Below are positions 55,355 through 64,000 of a stretch of 64,000 bases of DNA, piece after piece (the stretch's first letter is position 1; every line of letters starts with the position of its first letter). The position numbers and the translations under genes were made by a program. The DNA lies in assembly GCA_036250225.1 (NCBI GenBank), contig JAPZLL010000005.1:124001-188000 (forward strand). Reading direction: 5' to 3'. Origin of the DNA: Cercophora sp. LCS_1 (taxonomy: Eukaryota > Ascomycota > Sordariomycetes > Sordariales > Lasiosphaeriaceae). The notes beneath the pieces were generated by a model that made no database searches, was not told the DNA's origin, and worked only from the letters and a program-made list of their open reading frames with translations.

Positions 55355-56260
55355 GAGCGCATTGGTACCATGGGGGAGGAAATATCTGTTAGAAAAAGAG
55401 GGGATGCGGACGGGTCGGGGGGTGGAGATAAGGAAGACCAGGGCCCGGATGACACTAAGTTGCGACCGTGCCACGAATACGGTCGGCTGAAGAAGTTGAA
55501 GCTTGTCCGATTGTCTGACCAGCATTAGCGAAGAAGAACAAGCCTGGGCCAAGCCCCCAGCAATGACTGAGACGAGCCCGAGTCAAGGCGAGCGATGCCA
55601 CGCGGGCAGGCCGAGTGCGAGAATGAGAATTTCGTGTGCCAACATTGATCTTCTGTAACATATTTTTCCACAGAAGAGGGGTTCAGATATACATTCAGAG
55701 CAAGAGACACCTTTTTACCCCGAGGAACCTTCAGATTCTTGCTATGACTGACAGTCCAGTGCTCGTGTGTTCCCCCTGATGTTTGTTGACTGTTTACCGG
55801 TTTTGGACTGGCGCGTGAGCCATGATAACCTCAGCTCGCATATTGTGACTGCACGAGAAGTTGCCCTAATTCCCTCCTCTATTAACTGAAGCCTAGAATT
55901 TTGACCGACGCGTCCCTTGGGGTGACGTGACGCGAGGGGTGGCCCGCCACACACACTTTCTTGTTTTTCAAAAACACCTACCCCAATCCATTTTCCATCT
56001 GAACTTGAGGTGAATAGTGGGGAAACAATGGTTGATGCGACGCGTGACTGCTATTGTCGAAGTGGGAGATGGAGGAGATAACGAGTCGGTACCCTACTGG
56101 CTTGCAAAGTACCCCAGCTTAGAATCCGCCGCACCAACCTTCTTCCCCTTTTCCTCTTGCAACTTTCAACAACAGCAGAATCTTTTTTCTGCTTCCTTTA
56201 CGCAGCACCACCACCCTCTCCCAAACAACACACTCTCGCGCCCTCCGCCCACCAACGCAC
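55355..56260. other. intergenic region
   Basis: HET remnant 3' flank and the upstream region of the first Cys/Myb-like gene. It has pyrimidine-rich sequence just before 56261. No gene is seen. Confidence 0.45.
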
Positions 56261-57857
56261 ATGATGTGCGTTATTCTCTGCCCTCGGTGCCCAGGTTGTG
56301 AGGACCTGGGCGCCATCACGCCCGAACTGCGGACGGTGGTTTGGTGGTACGTATCACCTTTCCCTTGTTGATTGTGGTTTCTCTTATCGATTGCTTCACT
56401 TCTTGAATTGGGAAGCGCCTGGACACCCACCTTTCTGCTTCTCATTCTCACAATGGCCGATACACCTATTTTTCTCTTACTACTGCCCCAATCCCTTACC
56501 AGGCTTGTTGTCACTGTTTATTTTCCCAATCCCAAAGCTTGTTTACTTTCATTTGTTCTTTTTTCTTGCCCCTGATGACACAAATCCCAACGATATATTC
56601 GCATTTCTACTCTTCTTTTTTTGGAAGCCTAATTCTCTTTTTCACTTGCCACATCCCCAATTCTCGGTCTTTATGACATTCATCGTGGCAGGAGGCACTT
56701 GCCAGACCAAAAATACGGCTTTCCTTGCACATATGCTGCTGGTTCAAAAGGCTGGGGGCTGCCTTCGTTTTACATATGACGGTGCGCCTGTCTACCCTCA
56801 GCCAACCATAGCTTTTCGTTTTACATCTATCACATTTCCCCCAGTGCTACCTCCGACTCCATATGCTTCCTTTCTTTAGTCCAACTGCTAACCAGCATCC
56901 ACAAACAGCATGGCTCGCCTTGCCGAGTACCAGCAATTTCTCTTGGCCCGCGACGCTCAGGGCATCACCGGGGAGACTGAGAGATGGGAGAGGCTCCCAT
57001 GCTCCCAATTCGAGGAAATCCGCAAGCATTATTTCCTCCACGACGACGAGCCGACCGGAACCTTCGGAATCACGCAGCACGACTGCAAGAAAGAGTTTGG
57101 CGAGTGTGGTCGCCGCGTCTTGTTGGAGGGCCAAGGCATCCCGCCCCACGAAATCCAAGAAATGCTGAAGGGCGAGCGCGTCAAGTCTCTCAACGCCGCC
57201 AAACAGAGACTGATTGACGAAAAGATGGGAAACATCACCCACAGAGTTCTCGGCACCGGTTCCCAGCCCCTCCACCCCTGGATTCCGGCTTGGTGGGTCC
57301 CTACCGATGGGCTCCCCGTTCCGCCGTCTGAGGCTGCTGAGACCAATTGTGCCGAGTCTTTCAACTCGCTGATTGGCGTCACCGCTGGTCCCAACAATGC
57401 CGCCTCGACAGGTCCCTTCGCTGGCCCTGCCACCCGCCCTGACACCGATTCCTCAACCGACCGTTCAGGCAGCCCCCCGTACCACCCCAATGCCTGGCAA
57501 TGGAAGTCCTGCCACGGTTGACCATGACGACGACCAAGCAAGTGCTGGTCCCTCTAGTAAGCCCCAAATTCCCTCTTCTCCCACTTGCGTGACTGTGAAT
57601 ACCAACACGCAGGGCGCCGCGCAGACGAATCCGACTCGACAGGCACAGAAGCGTAACTACGAGTGGTCCGATGAAGAGACAACGCTTCTCGTCAGACGGA
57701 GAAACGAGGGATGGGCGTTCGAACGCATTGCTGCTGTAAGTCTTGACACCCGAGCGAAATAGATGCTTTGCTAATGTGAATGCAGGAACTCGACTTTCAC
57801 TCGGCCAGCTCTTGCCGTGCCAAGCATTCGAAGATCACCCGCAACGCTGCAAATTGA
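56261..57857 (+). CDS. Cys-rich/Myb-like family protein, paralog 1
   Basis: Four exons: 56261-56346, 56909-57505, 57558-57735 and 57786-57857 (310 aa). Exon 1 encodes MMCVILCPRCPGCEDL. A 562-nt T-rich intron (GTACGT...ACAG) follows in phase 2. Exon 2 carries HDCKKEFGECG and a helix with GIPPHEIQEM, then a Pro/Ser-rich linker. The C terminus is Myb/SANT-like: YEWSDEETTLLVRRRNEGW, then ERIAAELDFHS and SSCRAKH. Exon 1 and the first intron phase were chosen because the gene at 59059 has the same arrangement (MCFIVYPKCPGC, phase 2). The donor at 57506 (GTCCTG) is weak, so that border is uncertain. Probably nuclear; the CPxCPGC set may bind zinc. No named family is known to me. Confidence 0.6.
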
Positions 57858-58912
57858 ATCGTTTCTTACGACCCGACGGTTTGTCGCACTGGAGTTTCTC
57901 GGTGGCACGGGATGGGAGAATTGTATTTGTACGGAAGGAACGAGCAATGGTATTTTTGATGGGTGCGAGGAGGATAGCTTGCTCCGATTTGCACGGCAGG
58001 AGTAACCTAGCCACGGTAACTTTTGAGATTTGAAAGTCAGGACCAGCTAGGGACTACCCAAGTCACGTAATCAGTGACTTTACGAGGGCAATACTTGCCC
58101 GTGGAACCATACTTCCGATACTTGTGCATGTCGTGATTAAGAAATGCGCCTGTTCCTTCTAAAGTGATATTCCCGGCGTGAAAAAAACATCGCTAAACAT
58201 GCACATCTCGTCCCCATGCCCTGGAATAATACCCTGGAAGCCTCAGTATTGATTTATGGAGTCTTGTCATCAAGTTCAGGGCCTGCCAGGTCTTTCCGGA
58301 TTCCTCAAAGTCCGGTTCCAGGCGTCAAGTTTGTTTTCTACGCGTCTGACGCGTCTGCCACTCGCTGATAGCCAGAGAGGGAAGGTACGGGCGTCCTCAA
58401 GTCTCTGCCACGGCCACAGTTCTTCTTGATTTCATCCGAACCCTTCAGATCAAAGGCTGCCGATTATTCAAGCAGCCAACAATAGCGACGAAAAGCAGAC
58501 TTTTTCACAATAGCAACGATTGGCAGTCACCCAAGCTCAGATTGGGTCCTCTCACAACTATTTAATCTGCTATTCCTCTAAACAGAGCCTTCTTTTCTTC
58601 TCGCGCTATCGCACGTCTACTACCAGATTCTTTAACTGGTATTCAGATTTTATTGATGGTCAACTTTTTCTTTCGACACCTCAATATTTTCTTCGTCTTG
58701 TTAAACGCCTACCTCATAACCCCGACCGCGTTCCCAAGTACTTTTCGAGACCTCAATACCTTCTCCATCGTCTCAAGTATTTTTCCGGACGCCTACCTCA
58801 ATACTTCAACGGTGTACCAGGATACCTTTGGCGGCCCAATACTTTTCTCGACCCCTAAAGTATTTACTTGAACGCCAACCCGAATATTCCAGCAGCGTAT
58901 TTACTTTTCTTT

Positions 58913-58920
58913 TGACGTCA
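58913..58920. promoter_or_regulatory. CRE palindrome TGACGTCA (distal)
   Basis: A perfect CREB/ATF site in repeat unit 2, about 140 bases upstream of the ATG at 59059. Confidence 0.55.
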
Positions 58921-58996
58921 CCAACCCTTTTCGTCACCCGAAGTATTTACTCGAACGCCTACCACCATACTCCAACAGCGTTTTCTTAATTATTTT

Positions 58997-59004
58997 TGAC
59001 GTCA
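58997..59004. promoter_or_regulatory. CRE palindrome TGACGTCA (proximal)
   Basis: The same perfect site in repeat unit 3, 84 bases from the first and 54 bases before the ATG. It might lie in the 5' UTR. Confidence 0.55.
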
Positions 59005-59058
59005 CCAACCTTTTTCGTCGCCTGCGGTAGTTCCTCGGACACCTGCCAGCCAGCAAAG

Positions 59059-60171
59059 ATGTGCTTCATCGTCTACCCCAAGTGCCCCGGTTGTGCCGAC
59101 ATGACGGGTGTCACTTGCTTGGGCACAGCCATGTGGTAAGTCGACGAACCCTCCACCCGCACCCCAAAACTTTGGAACCGCCCCTCTAACCTCGATCCAC
59201 ACACAGTCAGGAACGCCTCAACAACTGGCAGAGGGTCTACCATCGTCGGAAGGCCCAGGGCAGGGGCATGCCCGGCCTGCGCCACTCGGTCCCCTGCGCC
59301 AACGTGCTGCAGGTCGGCGTCGAGCACATCGACGCCAAAGCCTTCGAGGAGGGTCGTAGCGAGCCGGCCCATTACCACCACGACTGCCCGGCCTTGTTTG
59401 GCTACGCCGAGACGTGGCGTCAGTTTCGGGAGGCGGGCGCCCCCGCGGCCATCGTGGAGATGGCGGCCAAGCGCGCCATGGAGCTCTTGGCCGCCGACCA
59501 CATGGCGGAGGCCATGTCGTACGACGTCGCGGCTGGCTATGTCAGCGACGAGGAGATGCCGGTGGAGACCGCCGCTCCCGGCGATGAGAAGAAAGGTACG
59601 GACCCCGTGTTGCTTCAGGTTCATCTCTCTTACCCATTTTCTTGGTGTTGATGAACCTTTTCCTTCTGCGTTTTTCAACCCGGAATCTCGCGGCCCAAGT
59701 TGGGTTGACTAACCTTTTCCTTGTCGTCTTAGACCCCTCTGATGCCAGTGCCATCAATGCACCGTCCCCCGCTGCACCGTCCGCTGCCCCTGCCCCCGCT
59801 GCCCCCGTCGCCCCTGGTGCGGCTGCTTCTGGCGGGGATGCTGCCCCCGCAGCTGGTGCGCCAGCCCTACCTGGTGCCCAACATGGGTCTAGGCCTGGGG
59901 CCTGGAGCCCGCAAGAGACCAGGCTCCTCTTGGAGCTCAAGGGCGCTGGCATGCCCTACAATAAGATTGCGGTAAGATGTAGTTGTCTTCTCGATATGCA
60001 ACTTTTCCTTCTGTCTCTCCCCTACTGTGGTTTTTTCATTTTTTTTTTTTTTTTTCATCCATCGTGCTATTCACCAAACTAACCTTTACATAGGAACACG
60101 TTAATCACACAGCGCCAGCGTGCAGAAGCCACTGGCACCGAACCACCACCAAGTCCAACCCTAGCCCTTAG
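59059..60171 (+). CDS. Cys-rich/Myb-like family protein, paralog 2
   Basis: Four exons: 59059-59135, 59207-59595, 59733-59971 and 60094-60171 (260 aa), phases 2, 1 and 0. The N terminus MCFIVYPKCPGCADM has paired Cys. Exon 2 carries HHDCPALFGYAETW and a helix with GAPAAIVEMAAKRAMEL. An Ala/Pro-rich linker leads to the Myb/SANT-like end WSPQETRLLLELKGAGMPY, NKIA, EHVNHT and ACRSHWHRTTT. Order, intron phase after the Cys module and the exon break before the final helix match the gene at 56.3-57.9 kb, so these are diverged tandem paralogs. Two CRE palindromes stand immediately upstream. Likely nuclear; the function is unknown. Confidence 0.65.
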
Positions 60172-60986
60172 GGTTGGATTTGGTTGTCGGGGTAGGGCCA
60201 GTGGCTGCTGAAGGAGGGTGGGAGGAGGAGGATGGAATTTGGGGACGGCGGGTGGAATTTTTGTTCTTTCGTCAAACTGAGATACCCCCGGCCATATTGG
60301 CCTTGTGAATTCCACTGGTTGCGCAAATCTACCTTGAGTCCACTGTGAATTTGTTTGAATGACTCCCGCCAAACTTGAGGTTTCGATTGTTTGTGGTGTT
60401 GTGGGATGTCGTCTGATGCACTACCACTTACACGACCGCGGCAGGGTTAGGGGTTGGCGATAACAAACCTCTTGGCAGGGGGTTGAATTGTGAAACACGA
60501 TGCGTCTCACGGCCTCCTGCCACCCTGCGTCATCCAATCAATCTTCGTCTGATGACAGCTGGGCGCAGTGCCGTCCGCCGAGCCAGTCGTTCCCGCCCCC
60601 ACGGCGGACCTCGACAGCGCCCAGGGGCTGCATGCTGGCCACAAGCCATTCACTTTATCTCACATCTGGCGGGCGGGAAGAGCGTCACCAACCTTCCCAA
60701 TACCGCGCCTTTTTTTTTTTCTTCCACAGGCTCGTGACGCATCCAATCTCTCTTCTCTTCGCCCAATTACCCCCAGCGGGCCGCTCCAAAAATCTGCGCG
60801 CTTCCAAGCTTACTCCCGATCCTACCGCGACTCAAGCGCAGGCCAAGAATCTTGGAACAAGACGCGCAGCTGGATTGATTCATTACCCGGATTCTGCCAG
60901 CAGAAACCGACGACCAGCCCTTTTCCAATCCTCCATTCCGATATTCGACTCGCCATCAACCAACAAAAAAAAAAAAGCCAACCAAG
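60172..60986. other. intergenic region
   Basis: Paralog 2 3' flank and AA8 gene promoter. It contains T/A homopolymers near 60.71 and 60.97 kb. No gene is supported. Confidence 0.45.
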
Positions 60987-61847
60987 ATGCGTCTATCCGC
61001 CCTACTCCCGGTCGCGCTCGCCACCACCGCCTCCGCCCAAGACGGCACGCGCAGAACGTCCTCCTACGTCGACCCCGCGACGGGCATCACCTTCCAATCC
61101 TTTGCCTTGACCCAGGGCTACCGCTTCGGCCTCGTGCTCCCGCAGCAAAGCGACTCGAAAGACCTGATCGTCCAGCTCATCTCGCCATTGAACAATGGCG
61201 CCGGCTGGGCAGGCATCGACTTTGGCAAGACCATGATCGGGCCCCTCCTGCTGACGGCCTGGCCCAAAGGCGACTCGTCCAACTCGGTTATGATCTCGCC
61301 CCGCCAAGCGACTAGTTATCGCGCCGACGGCTGCCAGCCCTACACCAAGGGCCCCATCGACATCAAGCCCATTGCCGGCGGCACCTTTGTGAATTCGACC
61401 CACGTTTCGGCGACGTTTGTCTGCGGGGGGTGCATAAACAGCGACTCGTTCGACCCGACGGCCTCCGCCACGCAGGAATTTGCCTTCGCCTATTCGACGC
61501 GCGCCGTGCAGAACCCGAGCAGCGACGGCGCCGTCCTGTCGCCGCACAATACCAATGGGGAGCTGTACGGGACGTTTGGCGTTGACATTGCCTCTGCCAA
61601 GTCGTCGAGCTATGGGACGTTTGCAGCCAAGGCGGCGGAGGCGGCGCCCAGCGGTAGCGCCGGTGCTGGCCCCACTCAAACGGCGCCGGGCGGCGGGTCC
61701 ACACCAAGCTCAACGGCCGCTCCCGGCGCCGGGCCAGGGACCTCAGCTGCCGGGGATCTCGAGTATGGGCGCATGTCGCCCGGTGCCATCGCAGCGCTAG
61801 CGCTGGTTGGCGTGCTTTACGGGCTGCAGGCACTCTCCATCCTCTAA
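60987..61847 (+). CDS. stand-alone AA8 cytochrome b domain protein, membrane- or GPI-anchored
   Basis: One exon, 286 aa. The signal peptide (residues 1-18) is followed by a CDH-like cytochrome domain. YRFGLVLPQQ opens the first strand, Met83 (GKTMIGPLLLTAWP) and His187 (LSPHNTNGELYGTFG) match the heme ligands of CDH, and FVCGGC carries the Cys pair. After about residue 215 comes a Gly/Ser/Thr/Pro-rich linker and a C-terminal hydrophobic helix (SPGAIAALALVGVLYGL) ending LSIL, typical of a GPI signal or a tail anchor. There is no flavin domain. Proteins of this class are proposed extracellular electron-transfer or iron-reductase partners; a role next to CDH/LPMO is inferred. Confidence 0.88.
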   Translation: MRLSALLPVALATTASAQDGTRRTSSYVDPATGITFQSFALTQGYRFGLVLPQQSDSKDLIVQLISPLNNGAGWAGIDFGKTMIGPLLLTAWPKGDSSNSVMISPRQATSYRADGCQPYTKGPIDIKPIAGGTFVNSTHVSATFVCGGCINSDSFDPTASATQEFAFAYSTRAVQNPSSDGAVLSPHNTNGELYGTFGVDIASAKSSSYGTFAAKAAEAAPSGSAGAGPTQTAPGGGSTPSSTAAPGAGPGTSAAGDLEYGRMSPGAIAALALVGVLYGLQALSIL

Positions 61848-62197
61848 GTGCAAACAAGCATCGCATTTGCAGGAAACGTTGAGTTTGCTTCATGTACATA
61901 TACTACAATCATCGGCGGGCGTGCATAGAACGGAGGACCTAGCTCCTAGATGTACATACCTCCACAGCCACGTTTTTTTTCGAGACTTGATTTACCATCC
62001 AGCGCCATCACTCGATGTGAACACCCAGGTACCTATGCCGGCTCGACGACAAATGATCCCGACGGCAAGTGCAGTCACAACAGACCCACTTCCTGCCTGG
62101 GGGTTTTCCCTCTCAACTTCCTTCTGGCGGAACTCTGATCAACGAGGGAAAGAGCACCTGGACAGCTTCCTGGTACTTAACAAGGTCTCCAGCGTCC
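61848..62197. other. spacer before the tRNA-like array
   Basis: AA8 3' flank, with no gene or repeat unit recognised. Confidence 0.5.
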
Positions 62198-62239
62198 AGT
62201 GGCCAGCGAAGTAGCGAGCCTCTCTGTGTTCGACAGCAT

Positions 62240-62351
62240 CGGAGGTTATCTGGCCTAGCGGTAATGGCGCGGTGGTTACGCTTCGTTCAACTTCCAGGGA
62301 AGACAAGCCGGGTTCGTTTCCAACCATGACTCCTTGGGTTTTTTTTTTTTT
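62240..62351 (+). ncRNA. tRNA-like unit 1
   Basis: A-box-like TGGCCTAGCGG at 62251, B-box-like GGTTCGTTTCC at 62311-62321, then a 13-base T-run at 62339-62351. Confidence 0.45.
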
Positions 62352-62448
62352 ATAAGCTAAATAGACCCAGAGCAGACTCATCGCATTTAAGGCAGTGTCC
62401 CGCACGCAATTGCCAGCGAAGTAGCTGACACACATGTGTTCGACAGCA

Positions 62449-62558
62449 TCGGGGGGTTACCTAGGCCAGCGGTAACGGCACAGTCGTCCATTCTTCGTTC
62501 AGCTTGCAGACAAGCTGGGTTCATTTCCAGACGTGACACCCTATCCTCATCTTTTTTT
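62449..62558 (+). ncRNA. tRNA-like unit 2
   Basis: TAGGCCAGCGG at 62462, GGTTCATTTCC at 62518-62528, T7 at 62552-62558. Confidence 0.45.
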
Positions 62559-62657
62559 GGATCGATATTTACAATACAAGAACGGATTCGTCGCATTTAA
62601 GGCGGTGCGCTGCACGCAATTGCCAGCGAAGTAGCTAACCTGCATGCGTTCGACAGC

Positions 62658-62754
62658 ATCGGGGGTTCTCTAGCCCAGTGGTAATGGCACATAGTCACCC
62701 TTTGCTTTACAGATAGACCACGTTCGGTCCCTAGCATCTCATTTTTTTCTTTTT
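62658..62754 (+). ncRNA. tRNA-like unit 3
   Basis: TAGCCCAGTGG at 62671, CGTTCGGTCCC at 62721-62731, T7CT5 at 62742-62754. Confidence 0.45.
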
Positions 62755-62855
62755 ACGTTCCGTTTTTAATTTGGACGAGACCAGGGCAGACTTGTCACAT
62801 TTAAGGCAGTGCCCTGCACGCAATTGCCAGCGAAGTAGCTAACCACAAGATGCTC

Positions 62856-62973
62856 AGAGCGCTAGAGCTAGCTCAGCGGTCTGGGCGTTCTTGGGTATCT
62901 TCGCTCCTTTTTCCCAGACGGGTTGAGTTCGATCCTTGGCTTCTCCCCTCCCCCCCCCCCCCCTTTTTTTTTT
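62856..62973 (+). ncRNA. tRNA-like unit 4
   Basis: The best A box, TAGCTCAGCGG, at 62869 and the best B box, GAGTTCGATCC, at 62925-62935. A C14 homopolymer is followed by T10 at 62964-62973. Confidence 0.5.
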
Positions 62974-63069
62974 GGACTGTATCTGAATTGGTCCGTAGCG
63001 CATACTTCATATTTGACAAGGCATCCCGACCGCAGTCAGCAGCGAAGTAGCCAACTCGTCATGCTTGAC

Positions 63070-63160
63070 GGGACTTGGAGTTTAGCTCAGCGGCCCGGGC
63101 AAGACCACGTTCGCTTCGTTCATCTTTGCAAACGGGCTGAGTTCAGTCTCTGGCGTTCCA
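63070..63160 (+). ncRNA. tRNA-like unit 5 (no T-run)
   Basis: TAGCTCAGCGG at 63083 and GAGTTCAGTCT at 63139-63149. No oligo-T terminator follows, so it may be inactive. Confidence 0.35.
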
Positions 63161-63264
63161 ATTTCCGGGATCCCCCTTCACCACCTCAGTGACGGTTTCC
63201 TAGTATTTAAGGAGGCGTACCGTATGCACTTGCCAGCGAAGGAGCCAACCGTGGGGTGTTTCGT

Positions 63265-63365
63265 AGGACTAGGTGCTCAGCTCAGTGGTCCTAGCACCTC
63301 TTGTGTGACTTCGTTTCATTTTCCTGGCCGGCTGAGTTCGGTCCCTGTGAGTCATCATTCTTTTT
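63265..63365 (+). ncRNA. tRNA-like unit 6
   Basis: CAGCTCAGTGG at 63278, GAGTTCGGTCC at 63334-63344, short T5 at 63361-63365. Confidence 0.4.
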
Positions 63366-63433
63366 GGTGTTCAAGTGGATGCGCTGTTTGCAGTTGCTGG
63401 CAAAGTAGCTGACCTCATTGTCGCGTCCTCAGG

Positions 63434-63531
63434 GACCAGGGGCTTCAAGCTCGGCGGTTCTGGCATTGCCGTTTCCAACTTTGTTTGATTTTCCTAACTA
63501 GCTGCGCCGACTTGTCTATTCCATTTTTTTT
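63434..63531 (+). ncRNA. tRNA-like unit 7 (degenerate)
   Basis: A-box-like AAGCTCGGCGG at 63447. The B box is eroded (GCTGCGCCGACTTGTC near 63501). T8 at 63524-63531. Confidence 0.3.
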
Positions 63532-63600
63532 CTGAGCTTTCCAAGCGCAGATTTCCAGTAGATATTCCGGGATGCGCGCACTGTCAGCAAAGGAGCTGGT

Positions 63601-64000
63601 CGTTCCCGTGTCCGATGGAAAATCTACCAGCCCAATGGAGGGCGAAGTTGGGGTGCGAGAGGCGGCGGAGGAGGGGGAGGTTGGATGCGGCTATGGCTAT
63701 GTCGTGCCCGGAGTCCTTTTGCCTCCCCCTGCCGCTGGTCGGGAGGGCCGGGGCGCATCGCGTGTCGAAAAGGGAAAGGGTGACCTGGACGGCAGCGGCT
63801 TTGGTCGGGACGATGCTAAGGTTCTGGTATGTGTGCCTGTGCAATGCGACGCAATGATCCTGCTGAGCAAAAACAGACCGATGAAAATTGCATTGAATGA
63901 TAAAAAAAAAAAAAGGGACAAAATTCAAAAATCTAGCGCCGAGCACCCAACTCCCTTGTCGACGGGTCTACCTCGGTGGTAGTAGAAGAGGATAGTCGAC
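63601..64000. other. right-edge sequence
   Basis: After the last linker copy no further unit or gene is recognised. An A13-type run occurs near 63.90 kb. Confidence 0.4.

Larger units (their letters stand above)
58775..59028. repeat. 83-bp tandem degenerate repeats upstream of paralog 2
   Basis: Three units begin AAGTATTTxxxYxGAACGCCxACC at 58775, 58858 and 58941, exactly 83 bases apart. They share a following TAC/TAT-TCCARCAGCG stretch (weaker in the first unit). Related but more diverged pieces extend left to about 58.66 kb. Confidence 0.75.
57858..59058. other. intergenic region with repeats
   Basis: The left part shows nothing notable. From about 58.66 kb it is T/C-rich and built from degenerate repeats (annotated separately) running up to the next gene. 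Confidence 0.45.
62198..63600 (+). repeat. tandem array of seven tRNA-like units, about 200-bp period
   Basis: A linker of the form TTGCCAGCGAAGTAGCTAACC recurs, with drift, near 62201, 62411, 62620, 62825, 63038, 63231, 63394 and 63582. Between successive linkers is a unit with an A-box-like motif (TRGCYYAGYGG) and, 50-60 bases later, a B-box-like motif (GGTTCG/GAGTTCG...TCC). Most units then have a T-run of 5-13. A-box starts are 62251, 62462, 62671, 62869, 63083, 63278 and 63447. The order A box, B box, T-run is that of type-2 RNA polymerase III genes. The units do not fold obviously into functional tRNAs, so this is a tRNA-derived repeat or an unknown Pol III RNA family. Confidence 0.75.

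Noticed and set aside
56298..56879. Open frame of 193 codons on the plus strand
   Set aside because: Phe/Leu/Pro-rich translation of T-rich intron sequence; it overlaps the splice-consistent intron of the Cys/Myb-like gene and has no domain.
58775..59028. CRISPR array
   Set aside because: Repeats are long, degenerate and contiguous with no unique spacers, in a eukaryotic promoter.
62240..63531. Functional tRNA genes
   Set aside because: A- and B-box motifs are present but anticodon and acceptor stems cannot be formed convincingly, and box spacing is 50-60 instead of about 44 bases.

Overview
The window is nuclear DNA of a filamentous ascomycete, most likely a plant-biomass-degrading Sordariomycete of the Sordariales type. 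The reasons are split genes with GT-AG introns mostly of 44-80 nt, a cellobiose dehydrogenase with AA9 polysaccharide monooxygenases, a HET-domain gene remnant, a GAF hybrid histidine kinase and many fungal-only gene families. Gene models were spliced by eye: donor, acceptor and reading phase were checked at each junction, so most exon borders are well supported, but none is backed by transcripts or database searches.

Left third (1-28 kb): a secreted CE3-like esterase (1.3-2.0 kb, minus); a fungal OTT_1508-like deaminase protein (3.7-5.9 kb); a C2H2 zinc-finger protein (6.9-7.9 kb, minus); a small mitochondrial membrane protein (8.7-9.1 kb); an EthD-like barrel protein (9.2-10.0 kb, minus); a seven-exon divergent protein kinase (10.6-12.7 kb, minus); a metallophosphoesterase (13.1-13.9 kb); an SR/RS-rich protein (14.8-15.7 kb); a FAR1-like plus ankyrin protein with a long polyglutamine tract (16.1-17.6 kb, minus); a cytochrome P450 (18.0-19.9 kb, minus); a secreted type-B carboxylesterase (20.8-22.4 kb, minus); two more small mitochondrial proteins; a secreted Rds1/ferritin-like protein; and RNase H1.

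Middle (28-45 kb): a TRP-like/Flc membrane protein, a sirtuin and a SARAF-domain protein. They are followed by a locus of two very small genes encoding N-terminal Met-Gly proteins, with a decayed downstream duplicate, and then two AA9 LPMO genes on the minus strand.

Right third (45-64 kb): a nine-exon cellobiose dehydrogenase diverging from the LPMO pair, a 1209-residue hybrid histidine kinase, a frame-broken HET pseudogene, two related Cys-rich/Myb-like genes in the same orientation (the second behind 83-bp repeats carrying CRE palindromes), an AA8 cytochrome protein, and finally a roughly 200-bp-period array of seven tRNA-like units with A-box, B-box and mostly T-run signals.

Functionally, the clearest theme is oxidative lignocellulose attack: CDH passes electrons to AA9 LPMOs, and CE3, the carboxylesterase and the AA8 protein may act in the same secretome. 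The most unusual features are the tRNA-like array, the twin Met-Gly mini-genes with their decayed copy, and the paired Cys/Myb-like family.
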